From NCBI RefSeq assembly GCF_009688965.1, contig NZ_AP021875.1, positions 5,270,001-5,334,000 of the forward strand: a DNA stretch of 64,000 nucleotides, given 5' to 3'. A program made the translations under genes and the position numbers. The first letter of the stretch is position 1, and the number at the start of each line of letters is the position of its first letter. Shown here one piece after another: positions 52,217-61,012 of the stretch. This DNA is from Desulfosarcina widdelii. Lineage in GTDB: Bacteria > Desulfobacterota > Desulfobacteria > Desulfobacterales > Desulfosarcinaceae. The notes beneath the pieces were generated by a model, which did no database searches, was not told the origin of the DNA, and was given only the letters and a program-made list of their open reading frames with translations.

Positions 52217-53374
52217 ATGTCATTCAAGCTGACCGACGAACAACTGATGATCCAGTCGATGGTTCGCGAGTTCTCCCGCAAGGTCGTCGCCGAGACCGCA
52301 GCGGAGCGGGACAAAACCAAGGAATTTCCCGCCGACAATCTCAAGAAGATGGCGGAACTGGGGCTGTTGGGGATGATGGTGCCTTTTGATTACGAAGGCT
52401 CGGATTCGGACACGGTTGGCTACGTACTGGCCCTTTCCGAAATCGCTTACTCCTGTGCGTCCACGGCGGTGGTCATGTCCGTACACAACTCCATCGTTTG
52501 CGAAAGCATCCTGAATTTCGGCACGGAAGATCAGAAGCAGCACTACCTCAAGGATCTGGCCATGGGCAAGTACATCGGGGCCTTCGCCCTGACCGAGCCC
52601 GAGGCCGGCTCGGATCCGGTCAGCCAGCAGACGACGGCGGTGAAAGACGGGGATCATTACATCATCAACGGTACCAAACGCTTCATTACCACCGGCAAGA
52701 ACAGCGGGCTGGTCATTGTTACGGCCAAAACCGATCCGGAGGCCCGCCACAAGGGTATCAGCACGTTCATTGTCACCCGGGACAATCCCGGCCTGGTCGT
52801 TGGCAATACAGAGGACAAAATGGGTCTGCGCGCTTCGGATACCACCGACCTGCATCTCGAAGATTGCCGAGTGCCGGCAGCGGACATGCTCGGCAAGGAA
52901 GGCGAAGGCTTCAAGATCGTGATGAAGGGGCTCGACGGCGGGCGCATCGGCATCGCCGCCCAAAGTCTGGGGGTGGCCCAGGCGGCCTTCGACGCGGCCG
53001 TCAAATATGCCAAACAACGCGATCAATTCGGCCAGAAGATATCCAAGTTCCAGGGTTTGCGCTGGATCATCGCCGACATGGCCACGGAAATCGAAGCGGC
53101 CCGTCAGTTGACCCTTTCCGCCGCCGCCATGAAGGACAGCAAAAAACGCTTCACCACCCAGGCGTCCATGGCCAAACTCTACGCCTCGGAAATGGTCAAC
53201 CGGGTTACCGCCAAGGCCTTGCAGATGCACGGCGGCTATGGTTTTACCAAGGACTATCCGGTGGAGCGCTTTTACCGGGACGCGAGGGTGTTCACCATTT
53301 ACGAAGGCACTTCAGAAATCCAGCGGGTGGTGATTTCCAACAATATATTAAAAGACAAGCGGACGACAAAATAA
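52217..53374 (+). CDS. Acyl-CoA dehydrogenase, short-chain type
   Basis: 385 residues, AGGAAA before the ATG and 11 bases after the previous stop. GAFALTEPEAGSDPV, YIINGTKRFITTG and the catalytic Glu in FTIYEGTSEIQRVV match butyryl/short-chain acyl-CoA dehydrogenases. It is a second dehydrogenase in the cluster; the first and this one probably differ in substrate (for example straight versus branched C4). Confidence 0.93.
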   Translation: MSFKLTDEQLMIQSMVREFSRKVVAETAAERDKTKEFPADNLKKMAELGLLGMMVPFDYEGSDSDTVGYVLALSEIAYSCASTAVVMSVHNSIVCESILNFGTEDQKQHYLKDLAMGKYIGAFALTEPEAGSDPVSQQTTAVKDGDHYIINGTKRFITTGKNSGLVIVTAKTDPEARHKGISTFIVTRDNPGLVVGNTEDKMGLRASDTTDLHLEDCRVPAADMLGKEGEGFKIVMKGLDGGRIGIAAQSLGVAQAAFDAAVKYAKQRDQFGQKISKFQGLRWIIADMATEIEAARQLTLSAAAMKDSKKRFTTQASMAKLYASEMVNRVTAKALQMHGGYGFTKDYPVERFYRDARVFTIYEGTSEIQRVVISNNILKDKRTTK

Positions 53375-53385
53375 GGAGGAAAACC

Positions 53386-53889
53386 ATGGTCAGAACGGAA
53401 ATCTCCCTGTTCCTGAAAAACGAGCCCGGTGAGCTGGGAAAGCTGGCCACCATGATGGGCGAGGCCGGCATCAATATCGATGCATTGACCATCCAGGACG
53501 CTTCGGCCTATGTGCTGGAACTGTTCAAGGCCCGTGGAAAATCCCTCAAGCGCATCGCATCGGCCGCCAGCTACAACTCCATGCGCAAGGACTCGGCCCA
53601 GTTCGCTTTGATCCGGCTGCTGGCAGAGGACGGCAAAACCAACGCCGCCATCGATCTGCTCTCCCAGCACGATTACACCTTTGACATCCTGCCGGTCATT
53701 GCCGTGCAATTGGACAACAAGCCCGGCGAACTGGCCCGGCTTGCGTCCCGCTTCGGCGAGGCCGGCGTCAACATCAATTACGTTTACGGTTCCGTAGCCG
53801 GGCCGGATGCCAAATGCCTGTTCGTCTTCTGTCCCGAGGACATCGATCTCGCATCCAAGATTTTTGCCGAGACCGGTGCCGATCAATAG
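53386..53889 (+). CDS. Double-ACT-domain protein
   Basis: 167 residues, AAGGAGGAAA upstream. Two ACT domains in tandem: EISLFLKNEPGELGKLATMMGEAGINIDAL (about 5-75) and AVQLDNKPGELARLASRFGEAGVNINYVYGS (about 105-160). No enzyme domain is attached. Small ACT-only proteins bind amino acids or related ligands and regulate enzymes. It ends the cluster and may respond to branched-chain amino acid breakdown, which fits an isobutyryl-CoA pathway. Confidence 0.88.
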   Translation: MVRTEISLFLKNEPGELGKLATMMGEAGINIDALTIQDASAYVLELFKARGKSLKRIASAASYNSMRKDSAQFALIRLLAEDGKTNAAIDLLSQHDYTFDILPVIAVQLDNKPGELARLASRFGEAGVNINYVYGSVAGPDAKCLFVFCPEDIDLASKIFAETGADQ

Positions 53890-54175
53890 CCGCCGGTAGA
53901 CCGTTTTCGTAAGTGCGTAAAGCTAAACTTTTCTTACCTTGGCGGCGCAGGAAGACCTTCTTGCGCCGCTTCGTCTGTCGCTGCCTTTCGTCTGGGAAGC
54001 ATGCCATCTTTTAGGGCCGTGCCTGAAAACGGTTTTGCCTGATGGGCAGGTTTGTCCCCCCAATTACCGGCCTCAATCCTACCATTGAACACTTCTCGTT
54101 CGTTGCTATTCTTTTCCTTAAGAGATACGGAGAAACAACAACCTGTTATCAGTGCAGAATATTGGAGGGATTGAT

Positions 54176-54388
54176 ATGAACAAACAAGATTGTGTGAACG
54201 AAAAGTGGTCAAGTCGAACCATGGGGTTAATCGTTTTGCCGCTGGCCTTGGCTCTTGGCTCTATCGGGTTTCTAATTCTTCCCGTGGTGGGGATTTTTTT
54301 CGCCGTGCCCCTCTTCATTCTCTCATTTTTCTTCCTTGCCGCCCCGGACAGCAAGGTATGCCGTCTGATCCTGAGAAAAGGTTCCTGA
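54176..54388 (+). CDS. Small membrane protein
   Basis: 70 residues, GGAGGG before the ATG. Two membrane segments (LIVLPLALALGSIGFLILPV and VGIFFAVPLFILSFFFLAA) with a short basic tail. No family recognised. It has its own terminator (54413-54447). The 286 bases before it, from 53890, hold no gene that I can see. Confidence 0.7.
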   Translation: MNKQDCVNEKWSSRTMGLIVLPLALALGSIGFLILPVVGIFFAVPLFILSFFFLAAPDSKVCRLILRKGS

Positions 54389-54412
54389 CGATTCCTGAAT
54401 GTCAATCAATAT

Positions 54413-54447
54413 AAAGGGCCACGCGGATCATCCACGTGGCCCTTTTT
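54413..54447 (+). terminator. Intrinsic terminator
   Basis: AAAGGGCCACG (54413-54423) pairs with CGTGGCCCTTT (54435-54445), followed by Ts. It ends the small membrane-protein transcript; convergent to acs. Confidence 0.85.
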
Positions 54448-54505
54448 TCTTTAATTCCTCTTAATCTAACGGTTCAACGGTCATTCGCGGAAACGCCCGC
54501 CAGCA

Positions 54506-56491
54506 TCAATTGGGTCTTTGCAGCACCATGGCGCCCTCGATGGCAAGATCCACGGTTCCCGGATCGGCCAGCGTGGAAGTGTCGCCCATAGCCTTTTTGT
54601 TGAAATCGCCGGCGGCGACCTTTTTAAGGATCCTCCGCATGATTTTTCCGGAACGCGTTTTGGGCAGAAAATCGAGCCACTGCAACATTTCCGGTGTGGC
54701 GATGGGACCGATCTCCTTGCGGACGTGGGCCACCAACTCTTTTTTGAGTTCCTCGGTTTTCTCGACGCCTGAATTAAGCGTCACGAATGCGTAGATGGAC
54801 TGCCCTTTGACCGGATGCGGATATCCCACCACCGCCGATTCGGCGACAGAGGGATGGGAAACCAATGCCGATTCGACCTCGGCGGTGCCCATGCGGTGAC
54901 CGGACACATTGATTACGTCGTCCACCCGACCGGTGATCTGATAATAGCCGTCCTTGTCTCTCCGACAGCCATCGCCGGTTGTATAGACGCCTTCGAACTG
55001 CGTGAAATAGGTCTCAAAGAATCGCACAGGGTTCTTGTACACGCCGCGCATCTGGCCCGGCCAGGACCGTTTGATGATCAGATTGCCCTGGCACTCGCCC
55101 TCCAGTTCTTTCCCGCTGTCGTCCACGATGGCCGGCTCAACGCCAAAAAAGGGAACCGTAGCCTGGGCCGGTTTGATATCGATCGCTCCGGGCAGTGGTG
55201 TGATCAATATGCCACCGGTCTCCGTCTGCCACCAGGTATCGACAATGGGACATTCGCCGCGGCCGATGGTCTGGTAGTACCAATTCCACGCCTCGGGATT
55301 CAGCGGTTCGCCAACGGAGCCCAGCAGGCGGATCGAAGAGATGTCATGCTTCTTGACCCAGGAATCGCCTTCTTTGGCCAACGCCCGGATGGCCGTCGGC
55401 GCGGTGTAGAAGATGTTGATCTTGTACTTCTCGACGATGGCCCAGAAGCGCCCGAAGTCCGGATAGTTGGGCACCCCTTCGAACATGACGGACGTGGCGC
55501 CGTTGCACAGCGGGCCGTATACGATGTAGGAATGGCCGGTCACCCAGCCAATGTCGGCCGTGCACCAGTAGATGTCGCCGTCGTGGTAGTCGAAGATCAG
55601 TTTGTGAGTGTAGGAGACGTAGGTCAGATAACCGCCGGTGGTGTGCATGACACCTTTGGGTTTTCCGGTGGAGCCCGAGGTATAGAGAATGAAAAGCGGG
55701 TCTTCGGCGTCCATCTCCTCCGGCGGACAATCGGCATCCACCTTGGCGAGTTCTTCATGGTACCATTTGTCGGTTTCCCCGTTCCAGTCCACCTGGACCT
55801 TGTCGCCGACGCGATTGACCACCAGATGGGTATGAATGGAGGGGCAGGACTGGATCGCCTGGTCCGCGTTGGCCTTCTGGGGGATGGCCTTGGCGCCCCG
55901 GAAGGTGCCGTCGCAGGAGACCACCAGAACGCTTCCGCTGTCCTGAATGCGGCTGGCCAGTGCGTCGGCGGAGAAACCGCCGAAAACTACGGCGTGAATA
56001 GCTCCGATGCGCGAGCAGGCCATAATGCCGATGGCCAGTTCGGGGATCATCGGCAGGTAGAAGGTGACCACGTCACCTTTTTTTATACCGTTGCTTTTCA
56101 GTATATTGGCGAATTTGCAGACCTCTGCATGCAGTTCCTTGTAGGTAAATTGCCTGCTCTCGCCGGGATCGTTGCCCTCCCAGATGAGAGCCACCTGATC
56201 GCCGCGGGTGTCAAGATGCCGGTCCAGGCAATTGTAGGAAACGTTGAGTTTGGCGTTGGTGAACCACCGAATATACAAATCGTCGGCAGTGGCGCCGTAG
56301 TTGAAATCCGCAACCTTATCCCATTTTTTAAACCAGGTCACCTGCTCGTCGGCGACCTTGCCCCAGAATTCATCGGGATCATCGATGGATTTTTGCCACA
56401 TTTTTTTGTACTGGTCATAGCTGTTGATGTACGCTTTTTTCCTGAAGTCCTCGGGAACCGGATAAATCTCTTTGAGCTTCACATCTGTCAT
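54506..56491 (-). CDS. acs: Acetyl-CoA synthetase
   Basis: 661 residues from the ATG at 56491 with GGAGG ten bases upstream; a longer frame to 56533 lacks a site. ANL-family motifs: LFILYTSGSTGKPKGVMHT, VDTWWQTETGGILITPLPG, RVDDVINVSGHRMGT, and the acetylatable Lys in PKTRSGKIMRRIL. It activates acetate to acetyl-CoA (AMP-forming). Placement after the acyl-CoA oxidation cluster on the other strand suggests use of acetate as well as butyrate-type substrates. Confidence 0.96.
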   Translation of the reverse strand: MTDVKLKEIYPVPEDFRKKAYINSYDQYKKMWQKSIDDPDEFWGKVADEQVTWFKKWDKVADFNYGATADDLYIRWFTNAKLNVSYNCLDRHLDTRGDQVALIWEGNDPGESRQFTYKELHAEVCKFANILKSNGIKKGDVVTFYLPMIPELAIGIMACSRIGAIHAVVFGGFSADALASRIQDSGSVLVVSCDGTFRGAKAIPQKANADQAIQSCPSIHTHLVVNRVGDKVQVDWNGETDKWYHEELAKVDADCPPEEMDAEDPLFILYTSGSTGKPKGVMHTTGGYLTYVSYTHKLIFDYHDGDIYWCTADIGWVTGHSYIVYGPLCNGATSVMFEGVPNYPDFGRFWAIVEKYKINIFYTAPTAIRALAKEGDSWVKKHDISSIRLLGSVGEPLNPEAWNWYYQTIGRGECPIVDTWWQTETGGILITPLPGAIDIKPAQATVPFFGVEPAIVDDSGKELEGECQGNLIIKRSWPGQMRGVYKNPVRFFETYFTQFEGVYTTGDGCRRDKDGYYQITGRVDDVINVSGHRMGTAEVESALVSHPSVAESAVVGYPHPVKGQSIYAFVTLNSGVEKTEELKKELVAHVRKEIGPIATPEMLQWLDFLPKTRSGKIMRRILKKVAAGDFNKKAMGDTSTLADPGTVDLAIEGAMVLQRPN

Positions 56492-56972
56492 AAAAACCTC
56501 CGAATAGGTGCATAAGATTGATAAAATGGGCAATAAGATGCCGAATTATACCGAACGAACGCCGCGCAACCGGTTTGCCGTTGCGATGGCAGAGTCGCCG
56601 CGTTCGTAAAAATGAACGATATTTATAAATTTAATTTAAATAAATATACTAATCGAAAAACTACAAATTATATGCCAATAATAATTTATATTGTTATTGG
56701 AGTTCAGTTTTTAGGGAGGGTATATAAATAACGAATAAATACAGGTGGTAATAATCTGAGAAGCGGAAAAAGCAAAAATCTGGCAGAAATCGGAAGGGTT
56801 AGACGGCCATTGTCATTACAACTTATATTGTAGTGACAATGGTCTTACAATCGGAAATAAGCTGTATGTTAACTCGTGCAGAGAGATCTACAACCCAGGT
56901 TGTATCCACAACCTTTGAAGTGCGTAATCCGGTAGATCGAATATCGGCAACGGATCGGTGTGACAATCAGGG
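56492..56972. promoter_or_regulatory. AT-rich regulatory region upstream of acs with dyads
   Basis: About 480 bases. 56600-56760 is strongly AT-rich, suiting promoters and binding of bending proteins. A 15-bp inverted repeat, CCATTGTCATTACAA (56807-56821) with TTGTAGTGACAATGG (56828-56842), has one mismatch and a six-base loop and no T-run, so it looks like an operator. A second dyad, AGGTTGT/ACAACCT, lies near 56897-56915. No gene is supported. Confidence 0.5.
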
Positions 56973-57176
56973 TTATACCCGTCCTTCTTTTACCAGTCTG
57001 GCAAAATGCTCATAACTGCGGTCATAGGTACGTTCGGCATCGTCGGGAAAGACGCAGGCCGGCAACTGACGCATTTTTGCATGGTAGCTGATACACTCGC
57101 AGCAGATACCTTTGCGGGAACAGGGCTCGTAAGAGCAGTTGCAGTGGTTTAGATTTTTCTCTTTGTTGCATTCCAT
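56973..57176 (-). CDS. Small Cys-rich protein (DUF6485-like)
   Basis: 67 residues with seven Cys, in CNCSYEPCSRKGICCECI and LPACVFPDDAERTYDRSYEHF. The pattern fits DUF6485, small proteins likely to bind metal. One base separates it from the HD hydrolase upstream, so they are one operon. Confidence 0.8.
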   Translation of the reverse strand: MECNKEKNLNHCNCSYEPCSRKGICCECISYHAKMRQLPACVFPDDAERTYDRSYEHFARLVKEGRV

Positions 57177-57177
57177 A

Positions 57178-57759
57178 TCAGGGGGTTCCTTTCAGACCGA
57201 TTTCATCGGCTACTTCGCGCATGCCCATGATGGTGTCGGTGATCAGTTCGCCCAGTTCCACACCCAGCATGTCGGCCCCCCGCTGAATGATGGAGCGGTC
57301 CACCTTGGCGGCGAAGCGCTTGTCCTTCCATTTTTTCTTCACCGATTTGGCCTTCATGTCCATGACGCTCTTGCTGGGCCGCACCAGGGCGGATGTGGCC
57401 ACCAGGCCGGTGAGTTCGTCAATGGCGAAAAGCACTTTTTCCATGGTGGTTTCCGGCTTGACGTCGGTGCAGATACCATAGCCGTGGCTGATGACCGCCC
57501 GGATCAAATCTTCCGGCCAGTTGTTCTCACGCAAAATTTCTTCGGTCTTTTTGCAATGCTGGTCGGGAAACTGTTCATAGTCCAGGTCGTGAATCAGACC
57601 CACCACACCCCAGACATCTTCTTCCTCGCCGTGTTTGCGGGCCATGTAGCGCATGACCCCTTCCACTGCAAAAGCATGTTTGATCAGGCTTTCGCTCTGG
57701 TTATAGGTTTTCAGAAGGGCCAGTGTCTCCTCCCGGGTAGGCGTTGGTTGGCTCATCAT
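57178..57759 (-). CDS. HD-domain hydrolase
   Basis: 193 residues. Metal-binding residues: His in LIKHAFAVEGVM, HD in GLIHDLDYEQFPDQH, His in AVISHGYGICTDV and Asp in LFAIDELTGLVAT. This is the HD family of nucleotidyl/phosphate hydrolases; the substrate is not known. It is expressed with the downstream Cys-rich protein. Confidence 0.88.
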   Translation of the reverse strand: MMSQPTPTREETLALLKTYNQSESLIKHAFAVEGVMRYMARKHGEEEDVWGVVGLIHDLDYEQFPDQHCKKTEEILRENNWPEDLIRAVISHGYGICTDVKPETTMEKVLFAIDELTGLVATSALVRPSKSVMDMKAKSVKKKWKDKRFAAKVDRSIIQRGADMLGVELGELITDTIMGMREVADEIGLKGTP

Positions 57760-57824
57760 CTTCTCCTGACAATCCTGTTGTGGTTTGAGGGGGTATTGGC
57801 AACTTCATAAAAAGACGATTTTCG

Positions 57825-57949
57825 GACAGCGTCGTAAAAAGACCGAGATCAAGGCTTGCGAATCCCGAGGAATGAGGCGTACAAATAGGTACGCTGCAGT
57901 GACGAGGGACGAAGCGTAACGCAGATATCGGGTTTTTTACGGCGCTGTC
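57825..57949. repeat. Inverted-repeat element, 125 bp
   Basis: GACAGCGTCGTAAAAA (57825-57840) is inverted at 57934-57949 with one mismatch. The interior (AATCCCGAGGAATGAGGCG, GGTACGCTGCAGTGACGAGG) has the look of a dispersed intergenic element of these genomes. No coding sequence; MITE-like. Confidence 0.65.
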
Positions 57950-58005
57950 ACTATTTTCGTTTAGCATATGGCCGAACAGGCAACAAGAGCTTTGGTGAAG
58001 ATCCA

Positions 58006-59526
58006 ATGGTCCGGGGAAGATTCCGAAATGAGGCGGATCGGCTGATCGCAGCTGTCCGGGAACTCAACATTCGCTGGGCCAGACGGGCACTGTCCCTCTG
58101 GCGTGGTGATCGACCCGCAACGAATCCCGAGGACATTTACGACGGATTCGAACAGATCCTCACCCGCGATACGATTTTTCAAACGTCGGAAATCCGGGAT
58201 GCCGACGCCCGCACCCGGATTCGCCACGGGCTCATCGACCACTACCTGCAGCGCAAACTGATGCCTCACGAAACGGAAATGCAGGCCTGGAGCCGGGGCG
58301 CCGCAGCCCACGTGGACGGCGAGAAGATCTATTTCGGTGAAGTGATCCCCTGGTGCCAGAAGTCCAGCACCCTGGCCCAACGCCAGAAGCTCCAACAGGA
58401 AACCGGACCGCTGTGCAAGCTCCTCAAACCCTTTGCCGTAAACTACTGGCATGTCCTGCTGGACAACCTGACCGAAGAATTGGGGTTTGACAACTACATC
58501 GACTATTGCAGCGCCAAAAAGGGCATCGATTACCACCGCCTCTACCGTCTGGCCGGACAGCTCCTCGATCAGACGCACGATTTTTACAAAGATGCCATGG
58601 AAGCCTGGAGCCGCGACCGCTTCGATTTGCCCCTGGAGAACCTCAGTCGTTTCGATGCCATTTATCTGTTGAGCCTGAGCCAATGGGACCGGCTCTGTCC
58701 GATTGCTTCTCCAGAAGAGACCCTGATCTTTTTTCAGCGATGGAACATGGACCTATCCGGATATCCCGGCCTTCATCTGGACATTCGCCCTGCGGCAGGC
58801 AAGAGCGCTCAAGCCATCACCGTCATGGTAACCATTCCCGACGAAGTGTATATCCTCATGCGGCCCGAGGGCGGGTGGATTGACGTGGAAACGCTCTGGC
58901 ACGAACTGGGACACGGATTGTCGGCCGTTTATACCGATCCGGTGCTGAGTGCGGTCAGCCGCGAACTGGCCACGGCTTTCAACCTTTCCGAGACGTACGC
59001 CTTTTTCCTGCAGCGTATGGCCCTGTCCAAGCCAGTGTTGACTTCGGTCATGGGGCTGCCGGAAACCACCGTCGAAACCATCGGCTACTACCGGCAATTG
59101 AAGGACCTTTCCGTTTTTCGCCGCTACGCAGCCAAGTTCAGGTGTGAATACGAAATGTTCGCCAACGGAAACATTGAAGACGGGCGTCCATACGCCGACG
59201 CCATGGCTCGCCATACCGGTTTTTACCACCAGCCGGAGAGCCACCTGTTCGACCTGGTACCCGAATTTTACTGTGCGGACTACCTGCTGGGGTGGCTGGG
59301 CGAAGCGGTGCTGAACGACTATTGTGTCGACCGTTTCGGGGAAAACGGGTGTCTGCAACCCGATATGGCCGAGTGGTTGAAAGCAGCGCTCTGGCGGCAG
59401 GGAAACGTTGCCGACATCCATGCCTTCTTCGCCCAAAACGGCATTGGCGAGTTGACCGCCGGTCCCCTTCTTCGCCGGTGGCAAAGATTTTCGGCCATCT
59501 CCCCTCCCGAGAACGTTGAATCATAG
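58006..59526 (+). CDS. M3-like zinc metallopeptidase
   Basis: 506 residues. The active site is WHELGHGLSAVY (HELGH about 299-303) with a downstream ETYAFF glutamate near 330 that would be the third ligand, as in the M3/oligopeptidase group. The upstream helical part (LIAAVRELNIRWARRALSLW) is compatible with oligoendopeptidase-like folds. It lacks a signal peptide, so it acts in the cytoplasm. The ribosome binding site before the ATG is weak, and an overlapping frame exists, so the exact start is uncertain. Confidence 0.75.
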   Translation: MVRGRFRNEADRLIAAVRELNIRWARRALSLWRGDRPATNPEDIYDGFEQILTRDTIFQTSEIRDADARTRIRHGLIDHYLQRKLMPHETEMQAWSRGAAAHVDGEKIYFGEVIPWCQKSSTLAQRQKLQQETGPLCKLLKPFAVNYWHVLLDNLTEELGFDNYIDYCSAKKGIDYHRLYRLAGQLLDQTHDFYKDAMEAWSRDRFDLPLENLSRFDAIYLLSLSQWDRLCPIASPEETLIFFQRWNMDLSGYPGLHLDIRPAAGKSAQAITVMVTIPDEVYILMRPEGGWIDVETLWHELGHGLSAVYTDPVLSAVSRELATAFNLSETYAFFLQRMALSKPVLTSVMGLPETTVETIGYYRQLKDLSVFRRYAAKFRCEYEMFANGNIEDGRPYADAMARHTGFYHQPESHLFDLVPEFYCADYLLGWLGEAVLNDYCVDRFGENGCLQPDMAEWLKAALWRQGNVADIHAFFAQNGIGELTAGPLLRRWQRFSAISPPENVES

Positions 59527-59638
59527 CCGAACGACCAGTGGTATTGGATCAGGTCTTAAGCCGGGGTTGCATTCTGGCTTCGGACTGGTATGATCCGGAC
59601 TTTGCTGGCAACCATCGATATTCGGATCGGATTTTACA

Positions 59639-60322
59639 ATGAAGATTGTCGTGACCAATGATGACGGTTATGATCATCCCGGCCTGTCGGCGCTGGTGGA
59701 AGTGGCAGCCCACTTTGGGGATGTCACCGTTGTTGCCCCGGCGACATCACAATCCTACGGGGGACACCAGGTGACCGTGCGCGAACCGATTCTCGTCGAT
59801 CAGCCGTCGGAAAACATCTATGTCGTTCATGCCACGCCGGCGGATTGCAGTCGCCTGTCCATTAAAGCGCTTGTTCCGGATGTCGACTGGATCATGGCAG
59901 GCATCAACCCGGGGGCCAACCTGGGCAGTGACGTTTATCAGTCGGGTACCGTGGCGGCCGCCCGGGAAGCCGCCATCCTTGGTGTCCGTGCCGTTGCCGT
60001 TTCCCAGTACATTGCCGCCGGATGCAGCGTCGATTGGACGGCCGCCCGGGCCCAGTTGATCCGGTGCCTGCCTGCTCTGCTTACCCCACCCCTGGCGCCG
60101 GGCCATTTTTTGAGCGTCAATCTTCCCAGCCCCATTCGGGCAGAGGACAGCCTGCCCCACCATTTCTGTCCGCTGGACAAACATCCCCACAGATATCGAT
60201 ACGTCGAGGATCGCGGAAGATACCGCTATGAGGGTGTCATCCATGACCGTCCCCGCGCGCCGGGCAGCGATGTGGATGTCTGCTTCGGCGGCGCCATCTC
60301 GGTGAGCCTTTTGGAGATATGA
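59639..60322 (+). CDS. surE: SurE nucleotidase
   Basis: 227 residues. Metal-site motifs: VTNDDGYDHPGL at the N-terminus, ATSQSYGGHQVT (Ser) and IMAGINPGANLGSDVYQSGTVAAAREAA. SurE hydrolyses 5'/3'-nucleoside monophosphates and short polyphosphates. The next gene begins four bases after its stop, so it pairs with a NUDIX hydrolase in an operon. Confidence 0.93.
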   Translation: MKIVVTNDDGYDHPGLSALVEVAAHFGDVTVVAPATSQSYGGHQVTVREPILVDQPSENIYVVHATPADCSRLSIKALVPDVDWIMAGINPGANLGSDVYQSGTVAAAREAAILGVRAVAVSQYIAAGCSVDWTAARAQLIRCLPALLTPPLAPGHFLSVNLPSPIRAEDSLPHHFCPLDKHPHRYRYVEDRGRYRYEGVIHDRPRAPGSDVDVCFGGAISVSLLEI

Positions 60323-60326
60323 CCTT

Positions 60327-60884
60327 ATGAACTACTGTTCCCAGTGCGGTGGTCCGGTTGCCTTGACCGTTCCCCCCGATGATGACCGCCCGCGCTATGT
60401 ATGCCCTGCCTGTGGCACCGTTCACTACCAGAACCCAAAACTCGTGGTGGGGTGTATCCCCATTTGGGAGGAGCGCATCCTCATGTGTAGACGGAATATC
60501 GAGCCGCGAAAGGGGTTCTGGACCCTGCCGGCCGGTTTTCTGGAGAACGACGAGACCGTGGCTGCCGGTGCCCGGCGGGAAACCTTCGAAGAAACCGGCT
60601 CCCGGGTCACCGATCTGGCCCCCTATCTGATGGTGGACATCGTTTATATTCACCAGATTTATATGATGTACCGCTGCCGTCTGCAGGCGCCTGATTTTCA
60701 TCCCACCCGGGAGAGTTCGGAAGTGAAGCTTGTGGCCGAAGCCGAGATCCCCTGGGATGAAATCGCCTTCCCGGTGATCGAGAAGACGCTGCATCACTAT
60801 CTGCTAGATTGGTCCACCGGCCGCTTTTCCTTCCGGACGGACCGGATTGACGCCCCTCCGAAAAGTCTACAGCAAAAGCGTTGA
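60327..60884 (+). CDS. NUDIX hydrolase with N-terminal zinc ribbon
   Basis: 185 residues. Zinc ribbon YCSQCGG (C4, C7) and VCPACG (near 30), then the Nudix box GFLENDETVAAGARRETFEETG at about 72-93, complete in Glu residues. The zinc-ribbon plus Nudix layout resembles NudC-like and ADP-ribose pyrophosphatase-type enzymes. It hydrolyses a nucleoside-diphosphate-linked substrate; the neighbouring SurE suggests nucleotide salvage or housecleaning. Confidence 0.9.
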   Translation: MNYCSQCGGPVALTVPPDDDRPRYVCPACGTVHYQNPKLVVGCIPIWEERILMCRRNIEPRKGFWTLPAGFLENDETVAAGARRETFEETGSRVTDLAPYLMVDIVYIHQIYMMYRCRLQAPDFHPTRESSEVKLVAEAEIPWDEIAFPVIEKTLHHYLLDWSTGRFSFRTDRIDAPPKSLQQKR

Positions 60885-61012
60885 TTATAGGCTTGTCTTG
60901 TTTGTCTCTGCATAGAATGTTCTTAATTATTTCAAGAACCTGACGATATTGAAATAAGATGGGGAACAGGATCGACCATCGGATGCAGACCGGATGCGTT
61001 ACAGGATAGCCG

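Noticed and set aside
54815..56515. 566-residue plus-strand frame under acs
   Set aside because: Antisense shadow of acs; no start signal or homology.
56833..57015. 60-codon plus-strand frame near the dyad
   Set aside because: Low-complexity peptide, no ribosome binding site, overlaps the dyad region.
57139..57810. Plus-strand frame over the HD hydrolase
   Set aside because: Antisense shadow; the HD frame has the metal motif.
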